Source of the DNA: CAITYL01 sp041651315
Lineage (GTDB): Bacteria; Verrucomicrobiota; Lentisphaeria; Oligosphaerales; CAITYL01
Length of the DNA: 28,504 nucleotides
Reading direction: 5' to 3'
Assembly (NCBI GenBank): GCA_041651315.1
Contig: JBAZJM010000018.1
Location: forward strand, 1 to 28,504
In this document: piece after piece, positions 10,876-17,108 of the stretch
Layout of the letters: every line of letters begins with the position of its first letter
How positions within the stretch are numbered: the stretch's first letter is position 1
Program-made: the position numbers and the translations under genes
Notes under the pieces: model-generated
What the model saw: only the letters and a program-made list of their open reading frames with translations
What the model was told of the DNA's origin: nothing
Database searches by the model: none

Positions 10876-12477
10876 ATGAAAACGTCTCGTCCCCAATCCT
10901 CCCTGGATGTCCGGCCGCCGGTGCTGCCCGCGGGGCAGGTCGAAGTCATGGACACCACCCTGCGCGACGGCGAGCAGACCCAGGGGGTTTCCCTGTCGCC
11001 CGGGGAAAAACTCACCCTGGCCCGCACCCTGTTGGAACGGCTCAACGTCACCCGCATCGAGGTGGCCAGCGCCAAGGTGTCCGACGGCGAGAAAAAGGCC
11101 GTTGGCATGATCACGGCCTGGGCCCGCAAGGCCGGACTGCTCGGCCGCGTGGAAGTGCTGGGGTTTTGCGATGTCCAGCGCAGTGCCGACTGGGTCGGCG
11201 AGGCCGGCGGCACGGTCATCAACCTGCTGACCAAAGGTTCCTACCGCCACCTGACCGAACAGCTCCGCAAGACTCCCGCGCAGCATTTGGCCGACATCGC
11301 CAAGACCCTCGACTATTGCGCTGCCCACGGCATTGTTTGCAACTGTTATCCCGAGGCGTGGTCCACCGGCCTGAGGGAGGAGAGCGGCAACGATTATGCC
11401 CGCTGGTTTATCCGCCAGCTGGCGGAGCTGCCCATCCGCCGCATCATGCTGGCCGACACCCTGGGCATCCTCAGCCCTGAGCAGACGCGAACCTATGTCG
11501 GCGAACTGGTGGACGGTTACCCGAAGGTTCACTTCGATTTCCATGCCCACAACGACTACGGCCTGGCCACCGCCAACACCCTGGCCGCCGTGGCCGCCGG
11601 CGTCCGGGGCGTCCACGTCACGGTCAACGGCCTGGGCGAACGCACGGGCAACGCCCCCTTGGACGAGGTGGTCGTCGCCCTCCGGGATCTGGCCGGCCGG
11701 CAGACCGGGATTGAGGAGAGCGAGTTGGTCGCCGTCTCCAAGATGGTGGAAACCTTCAGCGGCCGCCGCCTGGCCGCCAACAAGCCGATCTGCGGCGCCG
11801 CTGTCTTCACCCAGACCGCCGGCATCCACGCCGACGGCGACAAGAAGGGCAACCTCTATATCGCGCGCCTGTCGCCGCAGCGCTTCAACCGCACCACCAC
11901 CTACGCTTTGGGCAAGCTCGCCGGCAAGGCCTCGCTCGACATCAACCTCGACCAGCTCGGCATTGAGCTCGACCCCGAGCAGAAAAAGCTCGTGCTGGAC
12001 CGCGTCATTGCCTTGGGCGACCATAAGCAGACCATCACCCAGGACGACCTGCCGTTTATCATCGCCGACGTCGTCAACGCCCCCGAGCAGCGCCGCCTGG
12101 AGATCGTCGACTGCCTGATCACCACCACCACCCGCCTGTCCTCCACCGCCACCATCAAGATCCGTCTTGACGGCCGGGAATACCAGGACCACGCCGCCGG
12201 CGACGGCGGGTACGACGCCTTCATGAAGGCGCTCCGCGCCATTCTCAAGAGTGCCGGCATTGTGCTGCCGCAACTCCAAGACTACGAAGTCCACATCCCT
12301 CCCGGCGGCAAGACCGACGCCCTCGTCGAAACCACCATCCGCTGGGCTGGCGGCATCACCACCCGCGGCGTCGACACCGACCAGGTCAAGGCCGCCATTG
12401 TGGCCACCGAGAAAATGCTCAACCTGTTCCTCCGCCGCACCGCCGGCAAGCGCCGGCCTCGCCGCCGCCAGGCTTAA
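10876..12477 (+). CDS. 2-isopropylmalate synthase family enzyme (LeuA/CimA/homocitrate synthase type)
   Basis: Enzymes of this family condense acetyl-CoA with a 2-oxo acid, usually in leucine or isoleucine synthesis. The 533-residue protein has a TIM-barrel catalytic domain with DTTLRDGEQ (26-34), the metal-binding HAH (H223, H225) and the VNGLGERTGNAP loop. A C-terminal LeuA allosteric domain follows (about 395-520), with GDGGYDAFMKA and HIPPGGKTDALVET. The segment NLLTKGSYRHLTEQLRKTP is shared with a LeuA subgroup that I associate mainly with Bacteroidetes. The exact substrate (2-oxoisovalerate, pyruvate or 2-oxoglutarate) cannot be fixed by eye. The ATG at 10876 touches AGGGG with no spacer, so the start is not firm; the ATG at 10948 would cut the first strand of the barrel and is less likely. 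It stands alone between inverted copies A and B; no other leu genes are near. Confidence 0.88.
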   Translation: MKTSRPQSSLDVRPPVLPAGQVEVMDTTLRDGEQTQGVSLSPGEKLTLARTLLERLNVTRIEVASAKVSDGEKKAVGMITAWARKAGLLGRVEVLGFCDVQRSADWVGEAGGTVINLLTKGSYRHLTEQLRKTPAQHLADIAKTLDYCAAHGIVCNCYPEAWSTGLREESGNDYARWFIRQLAELPIRRIMLADTLGILSPEQTRTYVGELVDGYPKVHFDFHAHNDYGLATANTLAAVAAGVRGVHVTVNGLGERTGNAPLDEVVVALRDLAGRQTGIEESELVAVSKMVETFSGRRLAANKPICGAAVFTQTAGIHADGDKKGNLYIARLSPQRFNRTTTYALGKLAGKASLDINLDQLGIELDPEQKKLVLDRVIALGDHKQTITQDDLPFIIADVVNAPEQRRLEIVDCLITTTTRLSSTATIKIRLDGREYQDHAAGDGGYDAFMKALRAILKSAGIVLPQLQDYEVHIPPGGKTDALVETTIRWAGGITTRGVDTDQVKAAIVATEKMLNLFLRRTAGKRRPRRRQA

Positions 12478-12571
12478 CCCCGGGTTCACGGCGGAACGGC
12501 TGCGCCGGTTTCGACCGGAGGATGGCCGGAGCCTGCTGCTCCGGCGCTGGAGGTTGGCACAACTACGAGAA

Positions 12572-12797
12572 CCTTGGGTGGATTTCGTCCCGTAGGGACT
12601 GAAAGACAATAGGCAGGGGCTTCAGCCCCTGTTTCGGGAAATTAAAAGATGGCGTGCCGTAGGTACGCCGCGATTCGCCGCGTACCTACGGCACGCGAAA
12701 TGTGGGGTGACAAAACAGGGGCTGAAGCCCCTGCCTATTCCCGCCCCGTCCCGCTGGGACGGGAAAACACGCAACCGTGGAGTTCTGCCAAACTCCA
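12572..12797 (-). repeat. Multi-palindrome element, copy B (inverted relative to A)
   Basis: The 132-bp core (12608-12739) has the same bounds AATAGGC and GCCTATT and the same length as copy A. The flanking palindromes are present in reverse order: GTCCC-GTA-GGGAC on the left and CCCGTCCC-GCT-GGGACGGG on the right. Its central palindrome reads GTAGGTACGCCGCGATTCGC onward. Together with copy A it brackets the LeuA-family gene as inverted repeats about 1.8 kb apart. Confidence 0.85.
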
Positions 12798-12814
12798 GGG
12801 CCGGCGCCTCCCTG

Positions 12815-12840
12815 CTGTGGCGGCGCCGGTGCTAGGCGCC
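12815..12840 (+). repeat. Degenerate REP-like palindrome
   Basis: CTGTGG, one base, then GGCGCCGG-TGC-TAGGCGCC. It resembles the CTGTAG palindromes at 14.1-14.4 and 23.2 kb but has lost the GTAG and two stem pairs. Confidence 0.5.
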
Positions 12841-12942
12841 CTCCGCAAAAATCTGAGTCAAACCAGTGCCTGTTCCGTTCCGGCGGGTTCTGGATAGCCC
12901 CCGCTCCTGGTCATTCAGAGCCGGGAACGCAGCGCCCTTCCT

Positions 12943-12967
12943 GGGCGCGATAGTGACCGGTCAAAAA
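12943..12967 (-). repeat. 25-bp dispersed repeat, left copy
   Basis: Read on the minus strand it begins TTTTTGACCGGTCACTATCG and matches 19814-19838 at 23 of 25 positions in opposite orientation. It contains the perfect palindrome TGACCGGTCA (12954-12963). The rest of the gap from 12841 to 12998 shows nothing else I can name. Confidence 0.6.
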
Positions 12968-12998
12968 CGCATGACCGGGCAGGAAACCCGCAACAAAC

Positions 12999-14075
12999 TC
13001 ACCTATCCGCGAAATTCTTCAGCGCGTTTTCGGCCGCCGCCTGCTGCCGCGCGGAACCGGAAGCCGCCGCCTGTTGCAGGATGGCCAGGCTGGCCGGATT
13101 GTCCACCCGGCCGATGGCGTGCGCCAAGGCCGCGGCCGTGGCATTGTCCGGCGCCTGATCCGCCCACGCCAGCAGTTTGGCAACCCCCTGGGGCGCGCCA
13201 ATCACCGCCAGGGTGTCCCAGGCGGCCAGCACCAGCGGGTCGGACGCGGCCGCCGCTGCCGGCTCGCCCGCCAGCGCGATCAACTGCGGCACGTGCTCCG
13301 CCCCCTCAACCTGCCGCACCACATCGGCCCAGCTTTGGCGCATCGTTTCGTCCGGGGTGGCCGCATACCGGCTGCCCAGTTCCTTCAAGTCGGTGGCGGT
13401 CAGGCTGTGGGCCAGGGCGCTGTTGGCCGCGTCCCGCACGTCCTCCGCCAGCCCCGCCTGCGCCAGCAAGGCGTTCCAATAGGGCACGCTTTCGGCATTG
13501 CGCGCCGTTTCCGCCAGGGTCGAGGCCAGCTCCCGCCGCTGCTCGTCCTCGGGCGGCAGGGCTTGCAGATACTCCACCAGTTCCTGAAGCGCCGCCGGCG
13601 TGCCAATAGTCGCCAGCCCCTCGGCCCCCAGACGCGCCACTTCCGGCGCGGGATCTGTCAGCAGCGCCTGAAATCCGGGAATTGCCGCCTCTCCCTGGGC
13701 GGCAAATTGCCGCATTTTTTCAGTCACCCATTCCGGGGCGCCGCCGGTAGTCAGATACTCCGCCAGATCCGCGAGGGTCCGCACCCGGCCCGCCTCCTCC
13801 CGATCCACATCCAGAGTCCTGGTTTCGGGCGTTGCGGCTGCCGGCATCCCCGGCCGGCCGGACCGCCGCGCCACCGTCGCGCGGCGCCCGGTGTCTGCCG
13901 CCATGGCGGTGGCGCCGGAGGGCGATGCGGAAGCCGGCAACGCTTCTGGACTGGCGGCGGCCGTGTCCTGGCTTGCCACGGCCTTCTCCCCGCGGCCGCA
14001 GCCGTTCCCCGTCAGCGCGACGGCCAGCCCCGCCGCAAACAGTCCCGAAACCCATTGCCGAAAGACGCCGGTCAT
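12999..14075 (-). CDS. HEAT-repeat-like exported protein, probable lipoprotein
   Basis: From the ATG at 14075 the product is 358 residues. The N-terminus has a basic start, a hydrophobic core (about 9-22) and Cys at 26 in the context TGNGC, a weak lipobox, so it is probably a lipoprotein; a simple signal peptide is possible. A disordered Ala/Ser/Thr-rich region (about 30-95) follows. The rest is alpha-helical, with repeats of HEAT/armadillo type such as AIPGFQALLTDPAPEVARLG, LVLAAWDTLAVIGAP and ALAHAIGRVDNPASLAIL. Such repeats act as protein-binding scaffolds; no enzyme motif is seen. The frame extends upstream to 14120, but that would place charged residues before the signal sequence. It is convergent with the LeuA-family gene and is the last gene of the minus-strand block. 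Confidence 0.7.
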   Translation of the reverse strand: MTGVFRQWVSGLFAAGLAVALTGNGCGRGEKAVASQDTAAASPEALPASASPSGATAMAADTGRRATVARRSGRPGMPAAATPETRTLDVDREEAGRVRTLADLAEYLTTGGAPEWVTEKMRQFAAQGEAAIPGFQALLTDPAPEVARLGAEGLATIGTPAALQELVEYLQALPPEDEQRRELASTLAETARNAESVPYWNALLAQAGLAEDVRDAANSALAHSLTATDLKELGSRYAATPDETMRQSWADVVRQVEGAEHVPQLIALAGEPAAAAASDPLVLAAWDTLAVIGAPQGVAKLLAWADQAPDNATAAALAHAIGRVDNPASLAILQQAAASGSARQQAAAENALKNFADR

Positions 14076-14147
14076 GCCATTTCCACTTGAAAACGTTCCC
14101 TCACGGAGACACGGAGGCACAGAGCAATTTTTTATTGAATGGCATTT

Positions 14148-14229
14148 CTGTAGGCACGGGCGTGTCGCCCGTGTGTGACGCGTCCTCTACGGCAGAGTCG
14201 CACAACGTGGTGCAACCACGTTCCTACAG
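14148..14229. repeat. REP-like inverted doublet I
   Basis: The left half is CTGTAG, G, then CACGGGCG-TGT-CGCCCGTG (14155-14173). The right half, read on the minus strand, is CTGTAG, G, then AACGTGGT-TGC-ACCACGTT (14204-14222). The outer CTGTAGG and CCTACAG form the ends of the doublet. The GTAG tetranucleotide next to a hairpin is the known hallmark of REP elements mobilised by RAYT transposases; no RAYT gene is in the window. Confidence 0.75.
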
Positions 14230-14314
14230 GAAAAAGTTTGGAATTACGAAGGCCCGTCACTGGCGTTCCGGGCTCTGAAAATCCCCCGGTCCAGGTCTTT
14301 CAGGGCCCCCCCCG

Positions 14315-14383
14315 CTGTAGCGGCGCCTGTGCCAGGCGCCCCAAAATGGCAAACCTGCGCGGCTGGCACAGCCGCGACTACAG
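14315..14383. repeat. REP-like inverted doublet II
   Basis: The left half is CTGTAG, C, then GGCGCCTG-TGC-CAGGCGCC (14322-14340). The right half, read on the minus strand, is CTGTAG, T, then CGCGGCTG-TGC-CAGCCGCG (14358-14376). Layout is the same as doublet I with different stems. It ends about 20 bp before the stop of the giant repeat protein, so it may also act as its terminator. Confidence 0.75.
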
Positions 14384-14403
14384 CACGGCAAGCTTCCCCG
14401 CCC

Positions 14404-16443
14404 TCACTGGCACTCGTAATCGAGTTCGAACCCGTTGTTGTCCTCGTCCATTTCCAGCGTCTTGGCCCGGCTGTCGAGGAGCAGGTACAGGATCGGCGCC
14501 GCGTTGGTCGTTGGCGCCTTCAGCCCGGTGACCGTAATGGTCTTTTCCTGGCCCACCTGGAGCGTGCCGACCATCTTGTACTTGTTGCCCTTGGTCGTGC
14601 GGCCGGGCACGGGAGGGGCGGCCAGGATGGAGCTGTCCGCCCAAAGATCGAGGTATCCCGCATCACCAGCCACCTCGCCCCAATTGGTCACCGTCACATA
14701 GGCGGTAAACGTCCTGGCGGCGGTCGGAATTTCGGGGCTGATCGTAACCGTCTTGATCCTGAAATCTGGCAAGCCGGTATTGTATTCGTATGCCGCCTGG
14801 TTGTTGTACTCGTCGTCTTCCTTGGCGCCGTTTTTGGCATCGGCAAAGGCCCGCAGGGTGAATGAGCCCCGTGTCTTCGGCGCCGTCAGGGACATCTTCA
14901 CCGCCTTGCTCGCGCCCGGCCTCAAGGTGCTGATGGACGTGGATTTGTCGCTCTTTTCGCCCACGGCCGCCGGCGCCGGCTTGTCCAGCCAGACGTACAG
15001 ATAACCGCCCTTGCCGCTTAGGATGCCTTGGTTCTTCACGGTGATGGTGGCGGTCAATTTCCCGCCTACCGCCGGCAATGCCGGCGTGAGCACGATGCCC
15101 GTGACTACAAAATCCGCGCCGGCGGCCCCGGGCGTCGTGAACGAACACGGCTCGCCATAGCCCGTGCCCGCGCTATTGGTGGCATAGGGCCGGACATAAT
15201 AGGTCGTGCCGGGACTCAGCTTGGTGAGCGTGCTGGTGAACGCACCCGTCCCGGCGCCGTCAGCCGTCCTGGCATCAGCCACGGTCGGAGTGGCGGTAGT
15301 GCTCCAGCAAACCCCGCGCGCCGTCACCGCTGCCCCGCCATCGCTCGTCACCATGCCGCCAGAGGTCGCGGTGGTGGTGCCGATGGCGGCCGGCACCGTT
15401 GTGGTCACCGTCGGCAGGGCGGTCATGATCGTCAACGTCCCCGCCACACAGGAAAGGGCGTAATTAGTGTCACTACCGCCGCTGACCGTAATCGGATAGG
15501 TTCCGACACCGCTCGTCGCCGTGGCTGAACAGACGGCCATGGGCGGCGTGTCCAGCACCGCCGCGGTGTCGCCATTGGCTAACCCCGTGTAGGCAATGGA
15601 GAACGCTGGATTCGCCGCGCCAAAGGAACGGGTTTTATTCTCAGCGGTGGCGGTCAAAGTCTTTTGGGCCACGGTCAGGGATTGTGTCACGGGCAAGGCC
15701 GCGTTCCAACTGTCGTCCCCGGTCTGCGCTGCCGTAATCGAGGTTGTCCCCGCCCCGACGATATGGATTTTGCCATCGACAATGGTGGCCACCGCGGCAT
15801 TGCTGCTGGTATAGGTCACCGCCAGCCCGGAAGATGCCGTGGCGCCCGGTGCGAAGTCCGCATCGCCGTACGTCTTCGCCGGCAATGCGGGGAAGAGGAT
15901 CGTCTGATTCAGCATCCATTTTGCATGAATGACGTGATTGGCAGCAGTCGGGACGATTGTGGCCTCGGTTACTTGGATTCCGGTGCCATTGTCACCCGTT
16001 CTCCAGCCCGCAAAGACATAGTCGGTCCGGGTCGGCATCGGCAAGGTTCCGTAAGGCGTGTTAAAAATCACGCTCTTACTAGCCGGGGTCACGGTGCCAC
16101 CAGCGGCGTCAAAGGTCACCGTACAAGCTGTCGTAAAAGGCCTCAACTCGCCATAGCGCGTACCCGCGCTGTTAGTGGCGTACGCCCGGACATAATAAGT
16201 CGTGCCCGCGCTTAACCCGGAGAGCGTGCCGGTGAATGCACCTGTGCCCGTGCCATCACTCGTCCTGGCATCGGCCACGGTCGGATTGGCGGTAGTGCTC
16301 CAGCAAACCCCACGCGCCGTCACCGCTGCCCCGCCGTCGCTCGTCACGTTGCCGCCGGCGATTGCGGTGGTGATGCCGACCGCGGCCGGCACCGTTGTGG
16401 TCACCGTCGGAAGGGCGGTCATGATCGTCAACGTCCCCGCCAC
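14404..16443 (-). CDS. Giant surface repeat protein, C-terminal part (separated by frameshift)
   Basis: This frame is the continuation of the reading frame that begins at 19724. It has no start of its own: the GTG at 16443 is internal, and the frame already encodes the expected GGSDNNYAFSYVAG upstream to about 16480. Its order is a fibronectin-like domain (ending YYVRAYATNSAGT), an InlB B-type repeat (VTFDAAGGTVTPASK), an MBG/Ig-like domain (AKTYGDADFAPGA), a YDG-type domain (SFGAANPAFSIAYTG), a second fibronectin-like domain, and two CARDB-like domains with DDEYNNQ and DEDNNGF. No PEP-CTERM, sortase or type IX sorting signal is visible at the end. If the frame is really broken in the cell, this part is not made. 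Confidence 0.8.
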   Translation of the reverse strand: MAGTLTIMTALPTVTTTVPAAVGITTAIAGGNVTSDGGAAVTARGVCWSTTANPTVADARTSDGTGTGAFTGTLSGLSAGTTYYVRAYATNSAGTRYGELRPFTTACTVTFDAAGGTVTPASKSVIFNTPYGTLPMPTRTDYVFAGWRTGDNGTGIQVTEATIVPTAANHVIHAKWMLNQTILFPALPAKTYGDADFAPGATASSGLAVTYTSSNAAVATIVDGKIHIVGAGTTSITAAQTGDDSWNAALPVTQSLTVAQKTLTATAENKTRSFGAANPAFSIAYTGLANGDTAAVLDTPPMAVCSATATSGVGTYPITVSGGSDTNYALSCVAGTLTIMTALPTVTTTVPAAIGTTTATSGGMVTSDGGAAVTARGVCWSTTATPTVADARTADGAGTGAFTSTLTKLSPGTTYYVRPYATNSAGTGYGEPCSFTTPGAAGADFVVTGIVLTPALPAVGGKLTATITVKNQGILSGKGGYLYVWLDKPAPAAVGEKSDKSTSISTLRPGASKAVKMSLTAPKTRGSFTLRAFADAKNGAKEDDEYNNQAAYEYNTGLPDFRIKTVTISPEIPTAARTFTAYVTVTNWGEVAGDAGYLDLWADSSILAAPPVPGRTTKGNKYKMVGTLQVGQEKTITVTGLKAPTTNAAPILYLLLDSRAKTLEMDEDNNGFELDYECQ

Positions 16444-17108
16444 ATAGGAAAATGCGTAATTATTGTCGCTACCGCCGCCGTAATCGGATAGGTTCCAACA
16501 CCGCTCGTCGCGGTGGCTGAACAGGCGGCCATGGGCGGTGTGTCCAGCACCGCCGCGGTGTCGCCACTGGCTAACCCCGTGTAGGCAATGGAGAACGCCG
16601 GATTGGCCGCGCCGAAGGAGCGGGTTTTATTCTCAGTGGTGGCGGTCAAGGTCTTTTGGGCCACGGTCAAGGTTTGAGTCACGGGCGAAGCCGCATTCCA
16701 ACTGTCGTCCCCGGTCTGCGCTGCCGTAATCGAGGTTGTCCCCGCGCCGACGATGTGGATTTTGCCATCGACAATTGCGGCCACCCCAGAGTTGCTGCTT
16801 GTATAAGTCACGGCCAGCCCGGAAGATGCCGTGGCGCCCGGTGCGAAGTCCGCATCGCCATATGTCTTCGCCGGCAATGCGGGGAAGGAGATCGTCTGAT
16901 TCAATGTCCATTTTGCATGAATGGGGTGATTGAGAGCAGTCGAAACGATTGTGGCCTCGGTTACTTGGATTCCGGTGCCATTGTCGCCCGTCCACCAGCC
17001 CGCAAAGACATAGTCGGTCCGGGTCGGCATCGGCAAGGTTCCGTAAGGCGTGTTAAAGATCACGCTCTTACTAGCCGGGGTCACGGTGCCACCAGCGGCG
17101 TCAAAGGT
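15130..17108 (-). repeat. 996-bp in-frame tandem duplication within the giant protein gene
   Basis: The block InlB repeat + MBG/Ig-like + YDG-type + fibronectin-like domain occurs twice back to back with long stretches of near-identical DNA. Matching points such as 15431 and 16427 are 996 bp apart (332 codons). Beyond the frameshift site the distance falls to 992 bp, because the unit at 16.1-17.1 kb lacks 4 bp. Confidence 0.8.

Noticed and set aside
10557..12797. Composite transposon made of copies A and B
   Set aside because: Neither copy has a transposase frame, so a classical composite transposon is not supported; only the inverted arrangement is reported.
16428..16482. Programmed ribosomal frameshift joining the two parts of the giant gene
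   Set aside because: No slippery heptamer or following structure was seen, and comparison with the duplicate unit shows a plain 4-bp loss.
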